In this document: positions 17,429-25,367 of the stretch, in pieces
Position numbering within the stretch: position 1 is the stretch's first letter
Layout of the letters: every line of letters begins with the position of its first letter
NCBI RefSeq assembly: GCF_004784475.1
Contig: NZ_SRRT01000002.1
Coordinates: 248,001 to 312,000 of the forward strand
DNA: 64,000 nt
From: Streptomyces bauhiniae
GTDB lineage: Bacteria; Actinomycetota; Actinomycetes; Streptomycetales; Streptomycetaceae
Reading direction: 5' to 3'
Made by a program: the position numbers and the translations under genes
Notes under the pieces: generated by a model
What the model was told of the DNA's origin: nothing
The model's input: the letters and a program-made list of their open reading frames with translations, nothing else
The model's database searches: none

Positions 17429-18010
17429 GTGAGCCCCGCCGAGCCAGACCCCTCTCCCCGCCGCCGGGAACTGCTGGAGGCCGCATACGCCTACGCGCTG
17501 CGCGGCGGCCTCGCGGAGCTGTCGCTGCGCCCGCTCGCGGAGGCGATCGGGTCCAGTCCGCGAGTCCTGCTCTATCTGTTCGGCAGCAAGGACGGCCTGA
17601 TCCGCGCCCTGCTCGCCAGGGCACGGGCCGACGAGCTGGCCGGGCTGCGGCGGATCACCGACGCGCGGGAGGAGCCGCGGGGGCTGCGGCCGGTCGCACT
17701 GGAGTTGTGGCGGTGGCTCTCCGACGACGCCCACCGGGGGCTGCTCACGCTGTGGGTGGAGAGCTACGCCCGTTCCCTCACCGACCCGGACGGCCCCTGG
17801 GGCGGCTTCGCGCGGGCCACGGTGGAGGACTGGCTGACGCTGCTCGCGGCCGTCCAGCCCGCCGCGTCACGCGACACCGAGGACGCCCGCGCGGAACGCA
17901 CGCTGGTGCTCGCGGTGCTGCGGGGCGGGCTGCTGGACCTGCTGGCCACGGGCGACACGGGGCGCGTCACGGCGGCGGTCCACCGCCAACTGGCCTCGGC
18001 CGAAAGCTGA
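17429..18010 (+). CDS. TetR-family transcriptional regulator
   Basis: The 193-residue protein has an N-terminal helix-turn-helix (ELLEAAYAYALRGGLAELSLRPLAEAIGSSPRVLLYLF) followed by a helical ligand-binding domain. The HTH tail VLLYLFGSKDGLI replaces the more usual LYYHFxSKE. The start is GTG, 7 nt after a TAGACT -10 box, so translation is probably leaderless. The palindrome overlapping that box suggests autoregulation and control of the divergent GNAT gene. The inducer is unknown. Confidence 0.87.
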   Translation: MSPAEPDPSPRRRELLEAAYAYALRGGLAELSLRPLAEAIGSSPRVLLYLFGSKDGLIRALLARARADELAGLRRITDAREEPRGLRPVALELWRWLSDDAHRGLLTLWVESYARSLTDPDGPWGGFARATVEDWLTLLAAVQPAASRDTEDARAERTLVLAVLRGGLLDLLATGDTGRVTAAVHRQLASAES

Positions 18011-18011
18011 T

Positions 18012-19850
18012 TCAGCCCAGCGCCTTGTCCAGGTTGAAGGCCGCGCTGATCAGGGCGAGGTGGGTGAAGGCCTGGGGGAAGTTGCCCTGTTGTTCGCCGG
18101 TGCGGCCTATTTCCTCGGCGTAGAGGCCGAGATGGTTGGCGTAGGTGAGCATCTTCTCGAAGGCCAGGCGGGCTTCGTCGACGCGGCCGGCGCGGACCAG
18201 GGCCTCGACGTACCAGAAGGAGCAGATGGAGAAGGTGCCCTCGTCGCCGCGCAGGCCGTCGGGGCTGGCCTCGGGGTCGTAGCGGTAGACCAGGGAGTCG
18301 GAGACCAGGTCCTCGGTGAGGGCGTCGAGGGTGGAGAGCCACTTGGGGTCGGTCGGCGCGATGAACTTGGCGAGCGGCATCATCAGCAGGGACGCGTCCA
18401 GTACGTCGCTGTCCTCGCACTGGGTGAAGGCGCCCCGCTGCTCGGACCAGCCGCGGTCCATGATGCGGCGGTAGATGTCGTCGCGGGAGCGGCGCCAGCG
18501 GGGCAGGTCGGCGGGCAGGCCGCGGCGGTTGGCGAGGCGGATGGCGCGTTCGATGGCGACCCAGCACATCAGCCGGGAGTACAGGAAGTTCTTGCGCCCG
18601 CCCCGCGTCTCCCACACCCCCTCGTCCGGCTGGTCCCAGTGGTCGCACACCCAGCTCACCAGGTGGCACACGTCGTCCCACTGGGCGCTGGAGATGGGCT
18701 GGGCCCACTTGTCGTAGAGGTAGATGGAGTCGATCAGGGCGCCGTAGATGTCGAGTTGGAGCTGCGGGGCGGCGGCGTTGCCGACGCGGACCGGCGCCGA
18801 GCCCAAGTAGCCCTCCAGATGCGGGAGTTCGCTCTCGGGCAGCTCGGCCCGGCCGTCGATGCCGTACATGATCTGCAGCGGGCCCTCGACGGCTCCGTCG
18901 CCGGGGCTGATGTGGGTGGTGAGGAAGCGCATGAACGCCTCGGCCTCGCCGGTGAAGCCGAGCCGGAGCAGGGCGTAGACGGCGAAGGCGGCGTCGCGGA
19001 CCCAGACGTAGCGGTAGTCCCAGTTGCGCTCGCCGCCGAGCTGTTCGGGCAGGCTGGTGGTGGGGGCGGCGACGATGGCGCCGGTGGGGGCGTAGGTGAG
19101 CAGCTTCAGGGTGAGGGCGGAGCGGTGCACCATCTCGCGCCAGCGGCCCCGGTAGCGGGACTGGGCGAGCCAGCGGCGCCAGTAGTCGACGGTGGCGTTG
19201 AACTCGTGCTCGGCCTCGGCGTGCGCGCAGCCGCGCGGGGCGATCTCGCCGCCCGCCTGGTCGAGTGCGAACACCGCGCTCTCCCCCTCGCCGAGCTTGA
19301 ACTCGGCCCGCGCGTCCCGGCCGTCGCACTCCATGGCCACCGTGGCGGTGAGCGTGAGGGCCCGCTCCCCGGCGTCGAACAGCAGCAGGCCCTCCTCCTC
19401 GCGCAGGGTGTGCGGGTCGGCGCCGTACCCGAAGCGGGGCGCGACGAAGGCGCGGAACGGCACGGTGCCGCGTACGCAGACCACGCGGCGGATCAGCCGG
19501 TGCCGGCCCTCCTCGCCGGGGTGATCGGTGCCGACCGGCATGAAGTCCTGCACCTCGCCGACGCCCTCCTCGGTGAAGAAGCGGGTGATCAGCACATTGG
19601 TGTCGGGGAAGTAGAACTGCTTGGTGTGCGCCGGGACGGAGGCCGCCAGCTCGAACCGGCCGCCGCGCTCGGCGTCCAGCAGCGCGGCGAACACGCTGGG
19701 GGCGTCGAAGGACGGGGAGCAGTACCAGTCGATGGTGCCGTCGCTGCCGACGAGCGCCACGCTGCGCAGGTCCCCGATGAGGCCGTGCTCGGCGATCGGC
19801 AGATAGCGCCGGCTCTGCCGGGTCTCCTGCTGGAAGGGCGTCTCGGCCAT
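18012..19850 (-). CDS. Glycoside hydrolase family 15 enzyme (glucoamylase/trehalase-like)
   Basis: The 612-residue cytoplasmic protein begins RYLPIAEHGLIGDLRSVALVGSDGTIDWYCSPSFDAPSVF in spirit, the hallmark N-terminal motif of bacterial GH15 enzymes, then a beta-sandwich domain. An (alpha/alpha)6 barrel follows from about residue 240 (RNWDYRYVWVRDAAF; GDEGTFSICSFWYVEAL near 530). GH15 enzymes invert the anomer while removing glucose from starch-type glucans or trehalose. In actinobacteria this intracellular subgroup often hydrolyses trehalose. GGGAGG lies upstream of the ATG. The gene converges with the TetR gene at a 1 bp gap. The exact substrate is inferred only. Confidence 0.88.
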   Translation of the reverse strand: MAETPFQQETRQSRRYLPIAEHGLIGDLRSVALVGSDGTIDWYCSPSFDAPSVFAALLDAERGGRFELAASVPAHTKQFYFPDTNVLITRFFTEEGVGEVQDFMPVGTDHPGEEGRHRLIRRVVCVRGTVPFRAFVAPRFGYGADPHTLREEEGLLLFDAGERALTLTATVAMECDGRDARAEFKLGEGESAVFALDQAGGEIAPRGCAHAEAEHEFNATVDYWRRWLAQSRYRGRWREMVHRSALTLKLLTYAPTGAIVAAPTTSLPEQLGGERNWDYRYVWVRDAAFAVYALLRLGFTGEAEAFMRFLTTHISPGDGAVEGPLQIMYGIDGRAELPESELPHLEGYLGSAPVRVGNAAAPQLQLDIYGALIDSIYLYDKWAQPISSAQWDDVCHLVSWVCDHWDQPDEGVWETRGGRKNFLYSRLMCWVAIERAIRLANRRGLPADLPRWRRSRDDIYRRIMDRGWSEQRGAFTQCEDSDVLDASLLMMPLAKFIAPTDPKWLSTLDALTEDLVSDSLVYRYDPEASPDGLRGDEGTFSICSFWYVEALVRAGRVDEARLAFEKMLTYANHLGLYAEEIGRTGEQQGNFPQAFTHLALISAAFNLDKALG

Positions 19851-19994
19851 CGCTGCGGCCTCCCGTGACGGTGTACGGCTGCCTGTCCAGCGTAGGCCGC
19901 TCCGGATGCGGGCGGCGGCGCGGCGGCCGATGGTGAGAGGGTGCCCCGTTCGGCGGCACCGGCACGGATGCGCCCATCCGGAGGAGGAGGCATC

Positions 19995-20201
19995 ATGTCG
20001 AGTTCCACGCCCGAAGAGTCCCGGTCGATCGACGACCACTGCACCCCTGACGCCCTGCTGCACACCGCTCCCGCCAGGGACGTCACCCCGGAGGACCTGG
20101 TGATGGCGGCGGGCAGGGACGTCACCCCGAAGACCCTGGACTGGGCCCGCCGCAAGCTGGAGACGGAGGGCTCGGCGGCGATCGAGAAGCTCCTGCCCTA
20201 G
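19995..20201 (+). CDS. Small conserved-looking hypothetical protein
   Basis: The 68-residue protein starts MSSSTPEESR, with GGAGGAGG ideally placed before the ATG. It has a short acidic N-terminus (SRSIDDHCTPDALL), then two similar elements (ARDVTPEDLVMA and GRDVTPKTLDWA) and a basic/acidic C-terminal helix (RRKLETEGSAAIEKLLP). There is no signal or membrane segment. The repeated RDVTP motif 16 residues apart suggests an internal duplication. It is divergent from the GH15 gene and ends 2 bp before the stop of the convergent membrane protein. Function unknown. Confidence 0.75.
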   Translation: MSSSTPEESRSIDDHCTPDALLHTAPARDVTPEDLVMAAGRDVTPKTLDWARRKLETEGSAAIEKLLP

Positions 20202-20203
20202 AT

Positions 20204-21172
20204 CTACAGCGCCTTGCGGCGCATGAGTACGGCGAGGGTCAGCAGGCCGGGCGGCAGGGGCAGCCAGACGGTCAGCATGCGGTAGCCGAGCACGGCGGAG
20301 GCGGCCGTGGCGGCGGGCGCGCCGGACGTGGTGAGCGCGAGGACGAGCGCCGCGTCCAGCGAGCCGAGCCCGCCGGGCGTGGGCAGCAGGGCGGCCGCGC
20401 CGCTGGCGGCGAGGTACAGCAGGGCCACCTCGGGCGCGGGCAGCGGCAGCGCGACGGCGCGCGCCACCGCGACCAGCACCGCGCAGTGCAGCGCGGCGAA
20501 GCCGAGCGAGCCGCCCCACAGGGCGGCCGCCCGCGCCGGCCGGGCGTGCACGGCCCGTACGTCGGCCATCAGGGCACCCAGCAGTTGGCGGCAGCGCGGC
20601 CACAGCGGCCCGGCGGCGACCGCCGCGATGAGCAGTGCCGCCCCGACCGCACCGGTCAGCCAGACCAGCGGCACTTCGGGTACGCGCAGCAGCCCCGGAC
20701 AGAACGGCACCAGCAGCGCGATCAGCAGCAGCTTCGACACCCCTCCGGCCCCGCCCTTGACGGCGAGCGCGCCGGCGGAGCGGCCCATGGGCAGCCCGCA
20801 GCGCAGCAGGAACCGCAGGTTCACCGCCCCGGCGCCGATCCCGGCGGGCAGCAGATGATTGGCGGCGCAGGCGGCGAACTGGGCCGCGACGAGCCGTACA
20901 CCGGGCAGCCGCTCCACGACGGCCCCCTGCTGGGCGAGCGCGGAGGCCGCCCAGGTGCCCACGGCCGCGACCGCGCCGACCGAGAGCCAGCCCTGGTCGG
21001 CCTCGGTGAGCCGCACCGCGCCACTGCGCACGGTGGGCCAGTACCGCTGGGTGAGGTAGGCGAGGACGAGCAGGACGCAGACCAGCAGCCCCACCTGCCA
21101 GACGAGACCCCGCGTGCGCGGCGCCGGACGGCCGGCCGGTACGGGGAGCACTTCGGGAGCGTCCTGGGTCAT
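20204..21172 (-). CDS. UPF0104/lysylphosphatidylglycerol-synthase-like flippase membrane protein
   Basis: The 322-residue protein has seven to eight hydrophobic helices (first at about residue 26-42, LVWQVGLLVCVLLVLAYL). It carries family-type segments: AQFAACAANHLLPAGIGAGAVNLRFL, MGRSAGALAVKGGAGGVSKL and LPTPGGLGSLDAALVLAL. This region resembles the membrane domain of MprF and UPF0104 proteins, which are thought to flip lipids or bind lipid-linked sugars. There is no catalytic aminoacyltransferase domain. A TTGACC-like element at 21245-21250 (minus strand) may be part of its promoter. The lipid substrate is unknown. Confidence 0.8.
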   Translation of the reverse strand: MTQDAPEVLPVPAGRPAPRTRGLVWQVGLLVCVLLVLAYLTQRYWPTVRSGAVRLTEADQGWLSVGAVAAVGTWAASALAQQGAVVERLPGVRLVAAQFAACAANHLLPAGIGAGAVNLRFLLRCGLPMGRSAGALAVKGGAGGVSKLLLIALLVPFCPGLLRVPEVPLVWLTGAVGAALLIAAVAAGPLWPRCRQLLGALMADVRAVHARPARAAALWGGSLGFAALHCAVLVAVARAVALPLPAPEVALLYLAASGAAALLPTPGGLGSLDAALVLALTTSGAPAATAASAVLGYRMLTVWLPLPPGLLTLAVLMRRKAL

Positions 21173-21342
21173 CGGCACCCCTCCCCCTCCACGGAAGCAC
21201 CCGTCGCCGACGCCCGGGGAAACCGGACGCCACAGCGAAATCAAGGTCAAACTAACGCGGAACCACACCCCCCGCCGCGTACGTACCGCCATACGGCGGT
21301 GGCCCGGCGCGCGGCGAGGGGAGGAACGGGGTGTCCGGCGGG

Positions 21343-23694
21343 CTAGAGCCCCTTCGGCACCCGGTGCGGCGGCTGCTCCGGGGTGGGGCGCGGGGTGAGC
21401 GGCGGCACGGTCCGCACGGCGGGCTCGTCGGCCTCCAGCATCACGGTCTCCCCGTGGTGCTCGATGATCAGCGGCGGCCCTTCGAGCAGCGTGTACGTCG
21501 TCTTGTCCCCGCTGATCTCCACGCGCAGCCGCCGCCCCCGGAACTGCAGGTGGAAGGCGAGTTTGCGCAGCCGCTCGGGCAGCCGGGGCGCGAAGCTCAT
21601 CCCGGCCGGTCCGTCCAGCACCCGCCGCATGCCGCCGAACCCGGCGACCAGCGCCATCCAGGTCCCGGCCAGCGAGGCGATGTGCAGTCCGTCGCGGGTG
21701 TTGTGCTCCAGGTCGTGCAGATCCATCAGCGCCGCCTCGGTGGTGTAGGCGTAGGCGAGCCGCAGATGGCCCGCCTGGGCGGCGATGACGGCCTGGCAGC
21801 AGGCCGACAGGGAGGAGTCGCGGACGGTCAGCGGCTCGTAGTAGGCGAAGTTCCGGGCCACCTGCTCGTCGTCGAAGTAGGACGGGCAGGTGTACATCGC
21901 CAGGACGAGGTCGGCCTGTTTGACGACCTGCTTGCGGTAGAGGTCGAAGTACGGGAAGTTCAGCAGCAGGGGGTACTGCTCGGGGCGGGTCCCGGCGAAG
22001 TCCCAGCGCTGGTAGCGGGTGAAGCCGGCGCTCTGCTCGTGGACGCCGAGTTCGTCGTTGTAGGGGATGTTCATCGCCTCGGCCGCGTCCCGCCAGGCCG
22101 CGCTCTCCTCCTCGTCGGCGCCGAGCCGGTGCGCCTCGTCGGGGTAGCGCTCCACGGCGTCGGCGGCCGCGAGCAGGTTCTGCCGCGCCATCAGGTTGGT
22201 GTACGTGTTGTCGTCGGCGACCGCGCTGTACTCGTCGGGCCCGGTGACGCCGTCGATGTGGAAGGCGCCGTGATGGTCGTGGTGGCCCAGCGAGCGCCAC
22301 AGCCGGGCGGTCTCCACCAGCAGCTCCAGGCCCACCTCGCGCTCGAAGCGGACGTCACCGGTGGCCTCCACGTACCGCACGACCGCGTCCGCGATGCCGG
22401 CGTTCACATGGAAGGCGGCGGTGCCCGCGGGCCAGTACGCGGAGCCCTCCGAGCCCTCGATGGTGCGCCAGGGGAAGGCGGCGCCGCCGAGCCCCAACTG
22501 GGCCGCGCGTTCCCGGGCGGCGTCCAGGGTGTTGTGGCGCCAGCGCAGCGCCTCGGCGACGGCGCGTGGCGCGGTGTGGGTGAGCAGGGGCAGCACGAAC
22601 ATCTCGGTGTCCCAGAAGGCGTGCCCGTCGTACCCGGAGCCGGTGAGGCCCTTGGCGGGGATGGCGCGCTGCTCGGCGCGGGCGCCGGCCTGGAAGACGT
22701 GGAAGAGGGCGAAGCGTACGGCCTGCTGGATCTCCTCGTCGCCGTGCACCTCGACGTCGGCGCGGGCCCAGAAGTCGTCGAGGGCCTCGCGCTGGGCGGC
22801 CATCAGCCCTTCCCAGCCGTCGTGGGAGGCGGCGGCGAGGGCCGCGTCCACCTGGTCGGCCATGGCGGGCAGCGAGCGGGTACCGGACCAGCCGTGCGCG
22901 ACCAGCTTCTCCACGCGCAGGGTGTGGCCGGGCTCCAGCACGGAGGTGACGGTGAGCCGGGCGACGTCGATGCCGCTCTCGCTGCGGCTGGTGGTGCGGC
23001 CGGGCCCGGTGACGACGTGGTCGGCGCCGACCGCGACCCTCAGGCCGCTGCGCTTGGTGCGGTGCACCAGCCGCAGCCGCTCCCCGGAGGCGAAGCCGTC
23101 CTCCTGCTCCAGCGGCGAGCGCAGGCTCATCGCGGCGCGCGGGTCGCCGTTGGGCTCGGGCAGGCTCTCGTTGGCGACCAGCTCGGACTGGATCACCACC
23201 CGGCTGGGGCGGCCCACGGCCTCCACCTCGTAGGCGACGGCGGCCACCGCGCGCTGGGTGAGGGAGACCAGCCGGGTGGAGCGCACCCGGACCGTGGAGC
23301 CGGCCGGCGAGGTCCACTCGCAGGTGCGCTCCAGCACCCCGCGCCGCATGTCGAGGACGCGTTCGTGGGAGACCAGGCGGCCGTAGCGCAGGTCGAAGGG
23401 TTCGTCGTCCACCAGCAGGCGCAGGATCTTGCCGTTGGTGACGTCGATGACGCTCTGCCCGGACTCCGGGTAGCCGTAGCCGGCCTCCGCGTACGGCAGC
23501 GGGTGCACCTCGTGCACGCCGTTGAGGTAGCTGCCGGGCAGGCCGTGCGGCTCACCCTCGTCGAGGTTGCCGCGCCAGCCGACGTGCCCGTTGGACAGCG
23601 CGAACACCGACTCGCTCTGGGCCAGTACGTCCAGATCGAGGGTGGTCTCGCGCACGTGCCAGGGCTCGACCGTGTACGCCCGCTCAGTGATCAC
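21343..23694 (-). CDS. Glycoside hydrolase family 65 disaccharide phosphorylase
   Basis: The 783-residue protein has the GH65 layout: an N-terminal beta-sandwich (to about 270), a linker, an (alpha/alpha)6 barrel (about 320-680) and a small C-terminal sheet. The general acid motif is GVTGPDEYSAVADDNTYTN, and GHAFWDTEMFVLPLL and YWPAGTAAFHVNAGI are typical barrel segments. GH65 enzymes cleave maltose, trehalose, kojibiose or nigerose with phosphate, giving beta-glucose 1-phosphate. Its ATG overlaps the stop of the upstream HAD gene by 4 bp, so the two are translationally coupled and the HAD enzyme would convert the product to glucose 6-phosphate. Which disaccharide is used is not clear. Confidence 0.92.
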   Translation of the reverse strand: MITERAYTVEPWHVRETTLDLDVLAQSESVFALSNGHVGWRGNLDEGEPHGLPGSYLNGVHEVHPLPYAEAGYGYPESGQSVIDVTNGKILRLLVDDEPFDLRYGRLVSHERVLDMRRGVLERTCEWTSPAGSTVRVRSTRLVSLTQRAVAAVAYEVEAVGRPSRVVIQSELVANESLPEPNGDPRAAMSLRSPLEQEDGFASGERLRLVHRTKRSGLRVAVGADHVVTGPGRTTSRSESGIDVARLTVTSVLEPGHTLRVEKLVAHGWSGTRSLPAMADQVDAALAAASHDGWEGLMAAQREALDDFWARADVEVHGDEEIQQAVRFALFHVFQAGARAEQRAIPAKGLTGSGYDGHAFWDTEMFVLPLLTHTAPRAVAEALRWRHNTLDAARERAAQLGLGGAAFPWRTIEGSEGSAYWPAGTAAFHVNAGIADAVVRYVEATGDVRFEREVGLELLVETARLWRSLGHHDHHGAFHIDGVTGPDEYSAVADDNTYTNLMARQNLLAAADAVERYPDEAHRLGADEEESAAWRDAAEAMNIPYNDELGVHEQSAGFTRYQRWDFAGTRPEQYPLLLNFPYFDLYRKQVVKQADLVLAMYTCPSYFDDEQVARNFAYYEPLTVRDSSLSACCQAVIAAQAGHLRLAYAYTTEAALMDLHDLEHNTRDGLHIASLAGTWMALVAGFGGMRRVLDGPAGMSFAPRLPERLRKLAFHLQFRGRRLRVEISGDKTTYTLLEGPPLIIEHHGETVMLEADEPAVRTVPPLTPRPTPEQPPHRVPKGL

Positions 23695-24431
23695 TGCTTC
23701 CCTCCCAGCTCGGCGAGGTCTTTCACGACGATATGCGCGCCGTGCGCGTACAGCGCGTCGGCCTGCCCCGTGCGGTCCAGACCGACCACGTATCCGAAGC
23801 CGCCGGCGCGGCCCGCGTCCATCCCGGCGAGCGCGTCCTCGTAGACGGCGGCCCGCTCCGGGGGCACGCCCAGGTCCTTCGCGGCGGCCAGGAAGGTGTC
23901 GGGCTTGGGCTTGCCCGGCAGGTGCCGTTCGGCGGCCACCACGCCGTCAATGCGTACGTCGAACAGGTCCTCGGCGTCGATCGAGCGGAGCACGTCCCGG
24001 CAGTTGGCGCTGGAGGAGACGATGGCGGTGGCCAGGCCGGCCGCGCGCACGGCGGCCAGATAGCGGAGCGTGCCCTCGTACGCCTCGACGCCGTCGGTGC
24101 GGATCTTCTCCAGGAGCAGTTCGTTCTTGCGGTTGCCGAGGCCCTGCACGGTATTGGCGTCCGGCGGGTCGTCGGGGGTGCCCTCGGGGAGTTCGATCCC
24201 GCGGGACTCCAGGAAGGAGCGGACGCCGTCGGCGCGGGGGCGGCCGTCCACGTACTCGTCGTAGTCGGCGACCTTGTCGAACGGCCGCGCGTCGGGGCCC
24301 TCGTGGTCGCGGAGGAAGGCGTCGAAGGTCTCCTTCCAGGCGGCGGCGTGCACGACGGCCGTCTTGGTGACGACTCCGTCGAGGTCGAACAGGCACGCCT
24401 GGATGGTGTCGGGCAGTCCGAGCTGAGTCAT
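23691..24431 (-). CDS. HAD hydrolase, beta-phosphoglucomutase-like
   Basis: The 246-residue protein has the HAD motifs. Motif I is CLFDLDGVVTKTA (about 13-25), with both catalytic aspartates. A helical cap holds HAAAWKETFDAFL. Motif II is TAIVSSSANCRDVL, motif III KPKPDTFLAAAKDLG and motif IV AAVYEDALAGMDAG. The genetic link to a GH65 phosphorylase supports beta-glucose 1-phosphate to glucose 6-phosphate isomerisation, the standard partner step. GAAGGGAG precedes the ATG. Its stop overlaps the GH65 start. A simple sugar phosphatase is the alternative. Confidence 0.87.
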   Translation of the reverse strand: MTQLGLPDTIQACLFDLDGVVTKTAVVHAAAWKETFDAFLRDHEGPDARPFDKVADYDEYVDGRPRADGVRSFLESRGIELPEGTPDDPPDANTVQGLGNRKNELLLEKIRTDGVEAYEGTLRYLAAVRAAGLATAIVSSSANCRDVLRSIDAEDLFDVRIDGVVAAERHLPGKPKPDTFLAAAKDLGVPPERAAVYEDALAGMDAGRAGGFGYVVGLDRTGQADALYAHGAHIVVKDLAELGGKQ

Positions 24432-24536
24432 ACCCTGCTCCCTTCCCCGGATCGGGCGCGGCGATCACGCCGTTCCGAGCGGAAATGGGGGCGCCCGGCG
24501 GCCGCCCCGCGCACGCCCGGTGGCACACTCTGCTGC

Positions 24537-25202
24537 ATGCCGCCGACCTTCGACGATCTTCTCCTCCGCGCCCGCAGCCTGGTCGAGGACGGGCAGCGCG
24601 CGATCCTGGGCATCGCGGGCGGTCCGGGCGCGGGCAAGACGACCCTCGCCGGACACCTCGTACGCGCCCTGAACGCGGACGGCCCGCCCTGGGTGGCGCA
24701 CGTGCCGATGGACGGCTTCCACCTGGCCGACGCCGAGCTGGACCGGCTGGGCCGCCGGGACCGCAAGGGCGCCCCGGACACCTTCGACGCGGCCGGGTAC
24801 GCGGCGCTCCTGCGGCGGCTGCGCGAGCGGCCCACGGATGCGGACGAGGTGGTGTACGCCCCCGCCTTCGAGCGGGACCTGGAGCAGCCGGTGGCGGGCT
24901 CGATCCCGGTGCCGCCGTCGGCCCGGCTGGTGGTGACCGAGGGCAACTACCTTCTGCTGCGCGAGGGTTCATGGGCCGGGGTACGGCCGCTGCTGGACGA
25001 GGTCTGGTACTGCGAGGTCGACGAGCCGGAGCGGGTACGGCGGCTGGTGGCCCGGCATGTGGAGTTCGGCAAGGAGCACACGGCGGCGGTCGCCTGGGTG
25101 CTCGGCACCGACCAGCGCAACGCCGACCTGATCGCCACCACGCGGGACCGGGCGGACCTGGTGATACCGGCCTCGGCGCTGCCCGTACCCGGCCGGGGCT
25201 GA
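24537..25202 (+). CDS. P-loop sugar/nucleoside kinase (uridine kinase/PRK-like family)
   Basis: The 221-residue protein has a Walker A motif in ILGIAGGPGAGKTTLAGHLV (about 22-41), a substrate-binding segment HVPMDGFHLADAELDRLGRRDRKGAPDTFD, and a Walker B-like VVTEGNYLLL. This is the pattern of the YggC/FrcK-like branch of the phosphoribulokinase/uridine kinase family. The neighbouring sugar genes favour a sugar or nucleoside substrate. No ribosome site is visible before the ATG; it may be leaderless. It is divergent from the HAD/GH65 operon. Confidence 0.82.
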   Translation: MPPTFDDLLLRARSLVEDGQRAILGIAGGPGAGKTTLAGHLVRALNADGPPWVAHVPMDGFHLADAELDRLGRRDRKGAPDTFDAAGYAALLRRLRERPTDADEVVYAPAFERDLEQPVAGSIPVPPSARLVVTEGNYLLLREGSWAGVRPLLDEVWYCEVDEPERVRRLVARHVEFGKEHTAAVAWVLGTDQRNADLIATTRDRADLVIPASALPVPGRG

Positions 25203-25367
25203 ACCGGCGCCCGCCGGGGCCCGTATCCGTGGGTGCGCGGCGGAGGGTCCGCCGAGGGGACCGGCGGGGGCGGTGGCACCGCCGGTCGCGGGAACGGTGT
25301 GCGGACACGGCCCCGACGAGGGCGGATCGGCACCGGCACCGGTGCGGCCCGTGCCACCGTGGGGCGG

